Source: Endothia cerciana (Eukaryota; Ascomycota; Sordariomycetes; Diaporthales; Cryphonectriaceae). From it: a DNA stretch of 64,000 nt. The notes beneath the pieces are model-generated. The model had not been told where the DNA came from, ran no database searches, and saw only the letters and a list, made by a program, of their open reading frames with translations. A program made the position numbers and the translations under genes. Positions 1 through 11,045 of this stretch are shown here, one piece after another. The stretch is from the NCBI GenBank assembly GCA_026119935.1, contig JALRMH010000001.1, positions 124,001-188,000 on the forward strand, written 5' to 3'. Position 1 is the first letter of the stretch. Every line of letters begins with the position of its first letter.

Positions 1-1756
1 ACTACCTCAAACCCTACAGCGTGAGCAACTGAGGCAGCTTGGGAGCCAGATGCAGACCAGAACGACCTCAAGCCAGACAGATGGGGTTCCCGGGCCATAG
101 GAGGGCAAGGCTGTAGGTATTAGAGACTCGGACTAAACCCTTCCACATCTAAAGCTCGGCGGACCCCGATAAAGATAAGCCAAGCCGGTACATGTTTGCG
201 ATCATCAAGTGGCGACCTGGGCTGAAATGGGAGGCTGCGCTTGGGCACAAGGGCACAAGGGCACAAGGGCACACGCCTTCCGAGGTCACTGTACATGTTA
301 TGTGTCTAAGCTGGGATCTCGGAGTATTCCTTCCGCGAGCAAACCCACGATAATGACAATCATTGAGCTTCGATGTTGTTTTTTTCTATTAGTGGAATCA
401 TGTGCCTTGTAATATTCTGCGGTGTAAGAAGTACGCAATACTGAGAGTGTTGACTTTCTAGCAGGGTTATAGTCACTTAGCTGACTAGAGGGATTGCTAA
501 CGCCTCGTTGATATATGTATCTCGACATGGCATCTGCGGCGCCATCTAGTCTGCGCTTTTTGAAACGGGTTCGTCTTTCCACACCACCTTTACACAATTA
601 GCGATGGGAACACCTTGAACGTTTCTATCTCCCAGAGCGTAGAACTCCCTACCCTATTTGGGCGGGTTTCCAAGTCTGAGGTCTAACTTGTTAAAGGTCG
701 GATGGGAAAGTAGGGGCTTTTCACAGCCAATAATTTTGAGAACTTCCTAGTACTACTTTGGGAATGGTATTATATAAGCGCGGTCCAAACTCCATGACCA
801 CACATCTAGCTCCACGATCCATTTTGAGATCGAAGCTCCTTGACACTCCCAGAAACGAGAGGCATCCCAAAGGATCATAAAAACCTGCCTCTAAATTAAT
901 AACACCACGATCTGGGCCAGCCTTGATTGAAGATCTTCGTGTGGCTGCACCTGAGTAATCGACTTACTCTCACCATAATTAGGGCACCTCACACAGCTGC
1001 CTGGGCCTGGTATGGCCTGCAGGCTTCTTGGACAGACCATCAGAGTACATGCCGCATGCGCAGCATCGATGTGAACGAGCGCTTGTAATGCTTCACGCCT
1101 TGGATCGCACCGTCCATTGGCCTTGTGGGCCTGACATCTCTTGAATCTGTGAGGAGGAACTTCATTTTGGTTTCCTGTCGCGTGTCGCCCTCAGGCCAGT
1201 GAGTCACCCGGCCCGTACTCAACCGCCTCCTCCTTGTTTTGATATATATGCCGAGCAGATACTGTCCTTCATAAAGCCCGCCACTTCTTCCGTTCTGCTT
1301 CAAACCTCCAGCCCTCACCCCTCTTCCCCGCCACCAATACCTGTTCTCTCACCCTCGGCGAGGATGGCAAGCCCAGGACATTGAACCTCCTTTCAGTACC
1401 AAAACTTCAGCAAGGTCTCTGAAATAGACGACCAAGGAAAGAAAAGTATAAATAATCAGGGGAGTGAGTGCGACCCTATCGAAGACGATAGAGCCACCAA
1501 AGCTGTAACTAGGCTTCCGCGCATAGTCACCACTTTGAAGAACAGAGGCACCGCTTGCAGTTGTTGCTACCCGAGTTTCCAACTATTGATTTCAACCTCG
1601 CCGTTATCTCTCCTCCATCGGCGAGCTTCCATTTGATACTCTTCGGAACCGACGAGGAATCCCTATCCCACCTCTGAGACTCTGAGCAAGGCTTAGACCT
1701 GCACCGAAGCAAGATCAGTACCGAAACCAGACCCACACCAAAGGATCACTTTAATC
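1..1756. other. Intergenic region with no recognisable gene
   Basis: No open frame here looks like a protein and no RNA gene was recognised. The stretch holds a four-copy 8-bp tandem repeat at 243-274 and a TATATAAG core-promoter-like sequence at 771-782. The last few hundred bases before 1757 presumably serve as promoter and 5' leader of the next gene; that is inferred from position only. Confidence 0.6.
243..274. repeat. 8-bp tandem repeat (GGGCACAA x4)
   Basis: Three exact copies of GGGCACAA plus a fourth ending in C (GGGCACAC) stand head to tail. No gene is attached to it. It is a simple minisatellite and probably length-variable between strains. Confidence 0.85.
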
Positions 1757-3700
1757 ATGGGCGGAAGAGTTTTTTCGTCGGGCCCTGGCGCCCTGTTTAC
1801 CCCCAGAATGATACCCCAGGTCTACAAGTACGCCCAGGCCGCCTGCTTCGCTGCCCTGCGGCCCCTCTTCCCGCTCGTCAAGTCTCCCGTCGAGGCCCCT
1901 GAGAAGTCTAGCTACGGCGACATTGACATCCTCGTGTCCCTTGAGGGCTCCTCCTTCAGAAGAGAGGAGGTGAGAGACCCGCAGATGACGGCAATTTGGG
2001 CCAAGGTGGAAGGAGCACTCAAGGCTGTTCGAGGTCACCACGAGGGGAAGTTGGTGGTGGCCAAGAACATCGCGATTCCTTGGCCTGAGAATCTGGGTAA
2101 CCGTTTAATGGAGCGACAGTCGGCACTTGAGAGGGCCGCTGGTGACACTTCTCATAATGACAAGACTGAGGATGGAGACGAGGCTACGTATTCTGACGAG
2201 GCCAAGCACAAGGACGACGGGGTTGGTGACTCGGCTGTAGCTGCGGAACATAACGTTGCAGAGCTCGCTGGGGTGGAGAAGTCCAGGCTAAAGCATCGAT
2301 ACATTCAAGTTGATGTTCGCCTGTGTGCCACGGTCCAGGAGCTGGAGTGGCGCTGTTTGTAAGTACAATTTTGCCCCATTCCTATCCACACCATTACAAC
2401 CCTATCTCATGTTCCATTTCACGTCTGTTCATTGTCCTATTATCTCAGTCTATCCCACACAACCTTACTTGTATGGCATTTTCATCCTCTCCCCATGTCT
2501 CAGGGGTTTTCCTTCTTATCCCCCCCCTTCTTCCCCCTCACTTCTTTCCCCCCCCCCCCCCTTCCTTCCATTTTTTCCTTCTCACCACTCTAAACTACCA
2601 CCAGCAAGCACGCCCATGGCGACCTCTGGAACATCCTGGGCGCCACGATCCGACCGTTCGGCCTCACCATCGACGATGAGGCCCTCTACATCCGCATCCC
2701 CGAGATCGAGGGCAGCGACAAGAAGAAAGCCCGCGTCTTCCTGACCAATGTCCCCTCAGAGGTTCTTGACTTCCTGGCTCTGGAGCACGAAGCCGGCGGT
2801 TGGAGGTCACCCTTCTCCTCCGTCGACGAGATATTCGAGTACACTGCGAGATGCCGCTGGTTCATCCTGTGGCCTGAGACCTCCCATGATGAGGCCGGGG
2901 TCGAGGGTCCGGATGGAGGCAAGGACAACGAGAAGGCCCCCACACCCAAGAGCAGGCTCAAGTCCAACGACCGCGCCCGCTTACGCCAACGCCCCATCTT
3001 CGCCCGCTGGGTCGAGGAGTTTGTCCCGCGTTGTCTGGCCGCGGGCCGCTTCATCAACCGCGACCCTGAGACGCGCACCCGGGCCGTCGTGCGGGACGAA
3101 GCCCGCCGCCTCGCCTTCGAGACCTTCCCCGGCTCCGAGGAGCGGTACGTGGCCCAGCTGGCCGCGTGGGACAGGGAGAAGGCGCGCGTCTTCGTCAAGA
3201 GCAAGCTCATCAAGGGGGATATGGCCATACCCGAGGACATCTCGCACGTCCTGCCCCCGCCTCAGGAGGGCTCCGGCGGCATGGTCGAGGATGTTGAGCG
3301 GACCTGGCGGGGCGCGCTGAGGAGTGCGCTGGTCAAGATAGTCATCGAGGACGACGCCAGTTTCCAGAAGGACGGTGTCGTGGCCCCCAAGCTGCGCGAC
3401 GAGCACGGCGTGCTTGTGGGGGACCGTGTGAAGGAGTGGATCGAGGAGAACTGGGAGAGGGTCGGCCGTGTGGCGTGGCGCGAGAACTGTGCCCGTGTTG
3501 CGGAGGCGTGTCGGATCAAGGAGGAGCGCAATAGGAAGAGGGGCGAGGGGGAGGAGGCAGCTGCTACCGCTGCGCTGCTTGATGGGACGGAGAAGGGCGC
3601 GGGCGAGGCTGCTGGCACTTGTTGTGCTGGTGGTAGGCCCACCGTTCCTGAGGTCACCGGTGGCCTTTCTGCTGCCTCGGACGATGCTTCCGCTGCCTGA
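1757..3700 (+). CDS. Fungal nucleotidyltransferase-fold-like protein of unknown function
   Basis: Two exons, 1757-2358 and 2605-3700, encode 565 aa. The intron (246 bp, GTAAGT...CCAG) is phase 2 and its 3' half is very pyrimidine-rich, including a run of 14 C. Near the N-terminus (residues about 52-60) is SYGDIDILV, an Asp-x-Asp pattern typical of polymerase-beta-type nucleotidyltransferases. A third candidate Asp lies in YIQVDVRLC (about residues 188-196), just before the exon junction. After the junction comes KHAHGDLWNILG, then a helical C-terminal half rich in Trp/Arg that ends in an Ala/Gly-rich tail. The protein looks like a conserved filamentous-fungal family without an experimental name; this is my recognition and was not searched. 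The usual Gly-Ser of the fold is not obvious ahead of the D-x-D, so catalysis is uncertain. The start is the first ATG that places the conserved GG..F.SG..PL.TPRM-like segment at the N-terminus. Confidence 0.85.
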
Positions 3701-5237
3701 GCATTGGTTTCGCGGTCCTTGTCTGCGGTCTGCAGCGAGCACTTTCGCAAGGAGTCTGGCAATGCTTTCCCTCATTGCCTCGGGTACTTGCGGTTGCATT
3801 TCGGCACTGGCGTAAGGATCTATGAGCAAGCATTGAAGCGAGGGGTTTGGGCGCTAGGAGGCGTATGCAGCCATTGGCATCATAGAGCGCATGAATATGC
3901 ATTCGAGTTCAAGTACTTTTTTTTTTTCAACAGCTATTGACACCTTCTACGACGCAAAACTATGCTGTACTATGAGTACCATAGTTTTTCCCCTCCTATG
4001 TCGCGTCAGTCATGTTCGATGCGCTAGTTCCGTATCCCTTCATGGGGCGCATCGTGATTGTCCACGGTTCGCACTCATTCATCGTGCGTCGAACCAAGAC
4101 CTGCCTCCCTCAAGATCGACACTGCCATAAGTGAGGTAAAACACGAGCTTTCCTCCAACTCCATTCGCACTCCTCCAGAAGTGCGACAAGACAAGATCCG
4201 GCCTCTCTCGATATTTGCACAGAGTCATGATGCGACAAAACAGAGTCCTCCATCAAAACCTGTGCACACTCCATCTTAGGCGCGAAAGAACAGAAAAGCC
4301 CTGCCTCCAACTCCATGCGTGCCTTGAAATCAAATCTTGCCCCGTTTGTAGTAAGCCGGAAACGCCGTAGGCTGACTCTATCCTCGTAAGGCTCATCGCA
4401 ATGCAAATGTCCACAAGCGGAACCGAATAGTTCTCAACGCCCTGTTCTCGTGCGTGGTAATACAATTTCAAATACAAATAGTGCAGGAAGCCACATTCTT
4501 GGTAGACTTCTCATTTCAGTCGTGTTGCTTGCCAATCTCAGTCCTGGTCGTTGTCCGTGGCGCAAACGAGCCGAAGATGACGTGAGGTTTGATGAGCTCC
4601 AGTAGCGGATTGATGACAGACTGGGAAGGATGAACATCGCACGTATGATGGTCTCATATATTCGAGTTGGGTATACACGAAGGTCGAACCAATTTGACCA
4701 AGAGCACGCACGTAGACTATGGATCAAGAGGTGACCCAGGTCTGAGAGCTCTTTATCATTGGTTGTTTCCGCGAGCTTTTTTCCGGGGGGGGGGGGGTTT
4801 GTTTGGCTACCCTAAATACGGTAGGGATCGTGATGGTTGTCGGCAATGATAATGGCAGATACGTGGAATCGGAGCACGCACGCAGGTTCAGATTTTAGAT
4901 TAAACCTGTGAGCTCAGACGATCGTGGAAGTTGCCGCAGGAAGGCGTGGTGTATCGTAAATCAGGCTTATGGGGGCGGCAGTGATGGCGAATGTCAGCGA
5001 ATCGGGTACACACGAGGTCAAGCCTCGTAGCTCAACCAATTCGGACGAGAGCACACACTCAGACTTGATTGTTGAATGGCAAATCAAGCCTGGGAGCTCA
5101 CACCACTGTCATCCGTGCCACGCGTCCAGCTGTTGTATCATCGTTTGTCGCTATCCATCCGACATGATGGGTTGTACAAGTCGTCAATCGAAAATCGCCC
5201 CCAGCAGACCGCCCATCGTCGTGCACAGGGAAGTGTG
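3701..5237. other. Convergent intergenic region with degenerate repeats
   Basis: This is the shared 3' side of a plus- and a minus-strand gene. No coding sequence was recognised. Between about 4690 and 5105 three related stretches begin with GAGCAC(G/A)CAC, 170 and 177 bp apart, and each ends near an (A/G)GAGCTC. A run of G lies at about 4787-4797. Confidence 0.6.
4702..5103. repeat. Degenerate tandem repeat, about 170-177 bp spacing, three copies
   Basis: GAGCACGCAC at 4702, GAGCACGCAC at 4872 and GAGCACACAC at 5049 are each followed by a (T)AGAC/CAGG/CAGAC segment, an AT-richer stretch, and a GAGCTC about 45-50 bp later. Copies 1 and 3 also share the preceding GGGTA(T/C)ACACGA(A)GGTC and CAACCAATT-like words. 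The copies are too diverged to see a clean unit border, and no open frame or inverted termini were found, so this may be the remains of an old duplication. Confidence 0.45.
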
Positions 5238-8200
5238 TTACCACCAAGCGCCTGATGGATCACCCGTCGAGCCCCTGGAGACAGGCTGGTCTTTATCCAT
5301 GCTGTCGGTCTCGTTTGCAAGTTCATCCAGGTCGTCATCTCCCAGCGCAGCATGAGCCTCGGCCGCCTCCCTCGCCTGTGCCTCGCGCTCCCAGGCTTCG
5401 AACTGCGGCCGCATCCAAGGATCCGGGTTCCATTTGGGAAACAGGCCTTTCTTCTCGATGCGTCGCCAGTACTGCTGTTTCTTTGCTGAGTCTCTGATGG
5501 CCTGGTGATTGACTTCGCGGATGTCTGTGCCAGACAGCCAGTCCTCGAAATCCGCCCAGTTGTCTTGAGCTTCCTCTAGCCATCGAGCCGCGTGCGGTCG
5601 AATTGCGCCACCAGTTATCCACTCGTCAAACTTGACAGGGATAACATATCCGTACTCAGGATCATCCATATCCCAGCGGCATGGCGAGCCTCTGTAGCAG
5701 ACCTTCTGCTTGCCCCATGTGTCGTAGAAAGCGTCCTCCACGGACCAGTACATGTGCCAGAGACTCAAAAGCAGAAGGAGGAAACCGAATAGAGTAGGTC
5801 TGAACTTAGGCTCGGTACGATAGAGCCGGGGCATCGGCACCTGAACGTAGGTGAAGTTATTGCTCTGCTGCGAGTGCATACCATAGTTGGAGTCTCGGGC
5901 GTTAGCTGCATGCACACTTGCAGCCGGTTGCGACTGATTCTCGGGGCGGGAAATTTGATCCTCAAGCCGTTCGATACCCTGCCTCGCTGTGCGTATGCCT
6001 GCTAAGCCCGTCTTCAGCGCCTCGCTCATACCAGTCAATCTCCTCAGCTGCTCATCCTTGGGCAGTTCATCCATGACATCCTCGGATTTAGGCTTCAGCA
6101 TCTCCACAAGCTTCTCGGGATCCGACGCAGACATGACCAAATCTGTAAGATCGTCCAGTGTCGAATCATCGAATTCATTCTTCTTCAGGATATCGCGGAG
6201 ATCGTCCTCGACCGTAGGCGGCTTGACCGAGTTTCTCAATGGTGAGCGGCGACGTGATGCCGACTTGGTTCTCCTTGGATCTCTAGACGAGGATTTGCCC
6301 ACATGTCGTCGGCGTCCCTCAGACTGAGTCGACCGGGGCGAGGAGCTAAGGTCTCGATTCTTGAGGACGCCTTTCTCTGGCGACAAGAATCTAGAAGGCG
6401 AGCGACCACCCTGCTCAGCTTTGACAGGGGCGGGCGTCTCGATGAAGGCGCCTGTGACCACCGGTGTGGGCATTGTGAGGGGATCGATTTTGTTCGGCCG
6501 GGGTGTCTCATCTGCATCCTTGTCCTCCATGTCGAGATCAGAGTCAGGTACAGGTGATGGGGCACGGAGTGATCCTCGTTCCGAATCGTTTCCCAGTGCG
6601 AAGAGCTTAGCTTCCGCCTGGATACGAGGAGTGGGATCCCAGGACGCAACACTCGATTTAGATGCAACCGAGTTGGTGGAGGATGAACGTGAGATGCCAG
6701 TGAAGCCAACTGTGGGCTTTGGAGGCGAGTTTCCTTTGTTTACAACAGAGAAAGGTGCAGCCGAGACGCCATTCACTCCGATGTCCTTGATACCTGAAGT
6801 GATTTTATCGGCCAAAATAGGCACCGTTTCCACCTTCGGCTCCTGCTCAGGATCGATGTCTAATCTGTCCTGCGCGGGACTGGGGCTGGGGCTTTTGCTG
6901 GACGCCCTAGCCAATCTTCGGAGCAAGTCTTGGGAGTCTTCCTTTGCTGGAGAAGGCTCCTTTTCCGCACGCTCTTGAGGAGCCTCGCTGTTACCAACGG
7001 GCTGTTGTTGCGGTTCTCTGTTGCTGTTTCGAGAAGCACCAGGGAAGACTGTCACGGGAGTGTTCGGAATCCTCTCCCCGTCCAGATTGTCGAAGCTGTT
7101 CCTCCGTTGCGATCGGTCATTTGGGCCTGGAGTTACACGCAGGCTGAATTGGTGCGGCACCTTAACATTGGAGCTGCGTTGAGCCTCAGGGGACGGTGAA
7201 CGTCGTCGCTCTCTAATCGCATCCAGTCGAGTCATAGTCGCGACTCTCTTGGAAAGTTCATCAACCTCTCGGGCTCGATCTGCCTCTCCGTCTGAGTTTG
7301 ATGGCTGTGGATCGCGAACTGGACGTGCAACCGATTCCTCGGCTCTGGTGACGGGGGACTTGCCTTCCGCCTCCAGCTCCAAGCGGCGAATCTCATCAAG
7401 GCGGGTGTTGGTGCGTTCCGAGATGAATGTCTTCTTCTTCTCCACAGGATACATGCGCTCCAGCTCCCTGATTTCGTCGATCTTCGTGTTTGTACGTCCG
7501 TAGCCAACAGGGGGGCTGGTAGAGACTTGCAAATCTCCAGCTGTGAAGTCATCGTCGACTTGCCAAGAGTAGCCACTGTTGGGAGGTGTCGCTGTTCCTG
7601 CTCGTGCGGAAGGCATGCTGGTACTCTGCCCGTTGGAATTTCTTCTCTTCAAACGCTGTTCGCCCTTGACGTATTCGAAGCCAAGTTTTTCATTGAACGC
7701 TGTAGCAGAAGCTGGGTTGCTCGCGAATTTCTGCAGGACCTTGGAATACGAGTCGGGTTTGCCCCAATCCTGTCGCGGCCCTTCGCGACTGCTATTTCCA
7801 GAGCTGCCGTTGCCCACACTGCCATCTTCAGTGCTGGTGGCACTTGCTTTGCGGGCAGGGGCGGATGTGCCGTTGCGCTTGACCCATGTCTTCTTGTCCT
7901 TCATTGCCTTCAGCTTTTTCTCGTCTTCCTCAAATTGCTGCATCTTTCGCGCAAACTCCTCGTCCGATTCCTCGTCGTTCCGAGACAAGGAAGTCAAGGG
8001 CTCCTTGGAGCTGAGAGCACTTTCTCGGCGCGTGTGCTTGACTCCAACACGGCCCATGTCGATTGGCTTGCTCGTGAAGGGCATAGTAGGCATGTGGCGG
8101 TAGGTCGAGGGCCCGGTGCCTCGGGCCGGAGGTCGTGGTGCAGGGCTCGGAGAGCCTGGGTTATACTTCACGCCGAACTTTTCCTGTGCCAACCTGATGC

Positions 8201-8576
8201 ACTCGTCGAGCTCGAGGGATCTGCGGGAGGGTCGGCTGGCGCCCGTGCTGGAGGCGGGTCGGGGTATGCGGGAGCGTTCAGGTGAGAACGAGTCGAAGTC
8301 CGAGGCTGAGCCCGAGCTCGGCTTCTTGGAATGATTTGCGGTGCTCGCCATGGTGTTTCGGGCGCTTGGCGAGTCTGGAGTACTGTTCTCTTTGGACTCG
8401 AAACCGCCGCCCGCGTGGTCATGGGTCTTTGCGTCGTGCGCGTCGGCGGTCGCGGCGGTCGCGAATGAGGGCAGATGGGTTCTACCGTCGGCGCGCGTCC
8501 GCAAAACGACTGGTTGCTCTCCTATCTCGTCCCCGAAGCTCATCTCCTGTCGTGAGAAGAGTTGCGACAACGGCAA
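5238..8576 (-). CDS. Large low-complexity protein with a single C-terminal membrane segment
   Basis: One uninterrupted frame of 1112 codons; the second Met (residue 12, 8543) is an equally good start, because the conserved-looking text (SFGDEIGEQPVVLRTRADG) begins there. Residues about 60-920 are Ser/Pro/Arg-rich and probably disordered. Within them a short helical motif recurs: RTNTKIDEIRELE, then RTNTRLDEIRRLE about 25 residues later, then a weaker TMTRLDAIRERR. A hydrophobic stretch (about 928-947, TLFGFLLLLLSLWHMYW) is the only membrane segment. It is followed by about 165 residues rich in Trp and acidic residues, with two Cys (KVCYRGSPC). This layout fits a type II or tail-region-anchored protein of the ER or nuclear envelope. 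I do not recognise the family, and spindle-pole or nuclear-envelope roles are only a guess from architecture. Confidence 0.8.
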   Translation of the reverse strand: MPLSQLFSRQEMSFGDEIGEQPVVLRTRADGRTHLPSFATAATADAHDAKTHDHAGGGFESKENSTPDSPSARNTMASTANHSKKPSSGSASDFDSFSPERSRIPRPASSTGASRPSRRSLELDECIRLAQEKFGVKYNPGSPSPAPRPPARGTGPSTYRHMPTMPFTSKPIDMGRVGVKHTRRESALSSKEPLTSLSRNDEESDEEFARKMQQFEEDEKKLKAMKDKKTWVKRNGTSAPARKASATSTEDGSVGNGSSGNSSREGPRQDWGKPDSYSKVLQKFASNPASATAFNEKLGFEYVKGEQRLKRRNSNGQSTSMPSARAGTATPPNSGYSWQVDDDFTAGDLQVSTSPPVGYGRTNTKIDEIRELERMYPVEKKKTFISERTNTRLDEIRRLELEAEGKSPVTRAEESVARPVRDPQPSNSDGEADRAREVDELSKRVATMTRLDAIRERRRSPSPEAQRSSNVKVPHQFSLRVTPGPNDRSQRRNSFDNLDGERIPNTPVTVFPGASRNSNREPQQQPVGNSEAPQERAEKEPSPAKEDSQDLLRRLARASSKSPSPSPAQDRLDIDPEQEPKVETVPILADKITSGIKDIGVNGVSAAPFSVVNKGNSPPKPTVGFTGISRSSSTNSVASKSSVASWDPTPRIQAEAKLFALGNDSERGSLRAPSPVPDSDLDMEDKDADETPRPNKIDPLTMPTPVVTGAFIETPAPVKAEQGGRSPSRFLSPEKGVLKNRDLSSSPRSTQSEGRRRHVGKSSSRDPRRTKSASRRRSPLRNSVKPPTVEDDLRDILKKNEFDDSTLDDLTDLVMSASDPEKLVEMLKPKSEDVMDELPKDEQLRRLTGMSEALKTGLAGIRTARQGIERLEDQISRPENQSQPAASVHAANARDSNYGMHSQQSNNFTYVQVPMPRLYRTEPKFRPTLFGFLLLLLSLWHMYWSVEDAFYDTWGKQKVCYRGSPCRWDMDDPEYGYVIPVKFDEWITGGAIRPHAARWLEEAQDNWADFEDWLSGTDIREVNHQAIRDSAKKQQYWRRIEKKGLFPKWNPDPWMRPQFEAWEREAQAREAAEAHAALGDDDLDELANETDSMDKDQPVSRGSTGDPSGAWW

Positions 8577-9476
8577 GTCAGTGCGCGACGACTAGCATTC
8601 TCTGCAGTGGAAGAAGGGTGGTCGTCTTCGCGTTGCTTCATACCAAAGCGCGTCGCGGTTTCTGGGGCGTGGGTGACTGCTGTCTCTGCAGCAGCTTTGT
8701 CTTGAATGATTGGGGTTCAAGGACGACGAGATCAAAAAGGATGGGTTTGTCGGTGCGATCAAGACAGGCAAGTTTGGTGGTGCGGTTCGGTGACGATTAG
8801 CGCAGGCATCGAGTCGCTTTCGTCTTGGGGGAAGAGTCGCTACGGATCGCGGATCATAGGCACAGCTTTGGGTGCTGGGCGAGCCGCTGGTATGGCGCGC
8901 CTGTGGGCCGTTAGCCAGGTGTGCCGTGGCAGGGTTCACGGGTACAATGTTATCGACTTATCACAGTCTGCCCCGCTGGATAGTGCACGGTCCACTAGCT
9001 TAACTGACTCAAGATCTCGGAACCCCCACCGAAGTCACACAGCCATACGTAGTACTACAATATTGGTACGAACCATGATGAGGTATAAGTAATATGACTC
9101 GAGACGTGCCTCCAGGCAACTTGTTCCTGTGCCTGGAAGCCGGCTCTCATCCTTCCACGTGGTCTCGGCTTGGTGTCCTCTTGTCGATGCATCTCAAGGC
9201 TGTACGGACACAGAATACCCTTAAATCCGACCCGGTCAACTATGGAACGTGTTTACGCCGCAGGAGCATGAGTGACTGAGGTGTTGGGTTGGCGAGTCTA
9301 GATCCTATTCATTGACCGTGTAGAGGTAACCAGGCACAATATAGAGGCCATCACGTCCGGGACTGAGCCCCAGGCCTACTTGAGAGCCTGAGCTCTCTGT
9401 CTATCGTATAACAATCCAGTCAGCGTCAGCGGATGGCCCTCAACCCGCTACAAGGACGCCAACGCTGAGCAACAAG
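8577..9476. promoter_or_regulatory. Divergent promoter region
   Basis: About 900 bp separates two divergently transcribed genes (minus-strand start at 8576, plus-strand start at 9477). No open frame looks coding and no specific operator was recognised. It presumably carries both promoters. Confidence 0.5.
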
Positions 9477-11045
9477 ATGGAGCCGACAGTCGTCCGCCAG
9501 TGTGGGCTCATGTATGTGACATCCGAACCTGCCCGCTTCCACGCCATCACTACAGTAAACACCCGCTGAAGACCATGGCACAGGGAGCACTACTCAACCT
9601 CGAGGCACAATCTGGGTTTCTATCGCGGCATCGCGAACTCATGCCAGTACATAATCACCAGGGAGGAGCTGCAGGGTCAACCGGTGCGAGAGGTTATAGA
9701 AGGGGCCGTGGCGCGACTGGTTCTTCGTCTTGGCGGATTGAGGGTCGGCATCACCGGTGAGGACACCACCAAGGCATGCTTCGTGCGCGTGCCGTCTATC
9801 AACCTGCGGGATTTCATCGAATGGAAGACAGTGGCAGCCGCCGACCCAGCCCAGCATGATGAGCAGGTCCTGCAGGCCATCAAGGGCAGGCTGGAGCAGC
9901 TCTGGCCTGACATTGCAAACCGCCCGCCCTGGAAGATACTCGTCGTCCAGAACGAAGTACCGGGGTCGGAGGACGTCGTCCTCGACCTGATCTTCGCGAA
10001 TCACCACGCGCTCGCCGACGGGAAGAGCTCAACGGTCTTCCACAGCGAGCTCCTCAGGGAGCTGAGCACCCCTTCCCGTCCACCGCCGGAGCTGGAGGAC
10101 CACATCCTCAACCTTGATGAACCGCCTGCCCTCGCACCGAGCCAGGAGGACCTCGTGGGCCTCAAGATATCCTGGTCCTTCTTCCTCAGAACCCTGTGGG
10201 ACGAGTTCGCTCCCTCCTGGACGAAGCCCGTGCCACCACCCGCTCCCTGGACAGGGAAAGCCGTGACGATCGAGCCCAACATTCTCCGACTCCGGCTGGT
10301 CACTGTCAACCCGCAGACCGTACACCGCCTCATCGCCGCGTGTAGAGCCCACGGGACCACCCTGAGCGGTCTCCTGCACATCCTCGTGCTGGCCGCCGTC
10401 GCCCGGCGGGTCCCCTCACATGCCGCCTCATCCTTTGCAGGCGAGACGGCCATCAGTCTCCTGCCCTGGGCGAGGCTTCCTCACGGTGTCGACTTGGACG
10501 TGACGAGGGTCCTGACAGACCTGAACACCGGGACCAAGAAGGTGTGGGACGCCGCCACGGTGGGCGAGCTACGGTCCAGATTCGGCCAGCCCGACGACGG
10601 CGCCGAGGAGGCCGTCCTCTGGCCGCTGGCGGCGGCGTGGCGCGACGATATCAAGGCCAAGGTCGTCACCCTGCCAAACGACGACGTTGTCGGGCTGTTG
10701 CGATACGTTGGCAACTTCAACGACTGGTTCTTGAACAAGGTCGGCCAGCCCCGGTCCGGCACGTGGGCCCTTTCTAATGTAGGAACCATCAAGGGCAACC
10801 CTGGCGAGGGCCGTGGGGGGTGGCGCATTAGGAGGACGCTCTTCTCACAACCCGTCCACGTCGCTGGACCGGCATTTAGCATCAATGTCATAGGGCTGGA
10901 TGAAGGCCCGGTCAATACCGTGTTCAGTTGGCAGGACAGTGTCGTTGATACAGCAGCCATGGATGGGATTGTGGCGGATATCAGCGCATGGCTCGGGGAG
11001 TTCGAGAAGAGTGGGAAATTTGGCATATTTACTGGCATAAGTTAG
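9477..11045 (+). CDS. Alcohol O-acetyltransferase-like (AATase/condensation-fold) enzyme
   Basis: Two-exon model, 9477-9511 and 9572-11045, 502 aa. The ATG at 9477 is in the same frame as the main body but is separated from it by TGA at 9567. A 60-bp GTATGT...GAAG intron removes the stop and joins the short leader to WHREHYSTSRHNLGFY, which matches the usual N-terminal block (...E.YS.ARH.LGFY) of fungal alcohol acetyltransferases. HHALADG at residues about 156-162 is the HHxxxDG catalytic motif of CoA-dependent acyltransferases (established for the BAHD/condensation/AATase superfamily). A C-terminal WALSNVG segment resembles the family's SN.G region. The likely reaction is acyl transfer from acetyl-CoA to an alcohol or similar acceptor; the substrate is unknown. 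It has no biosynthetic neighbours. The intron is the least certain part, since its acceptor lacks a good branch site. Confidence 0.85.

Noticed and set aside
9477..11045. Secondary-metabolite cluster around the acetyltransferase
   Set aside because: Neighbours are a ribosomal protein, a structural protein and ATG11; no synthase, P450, transporter or regulator is present.
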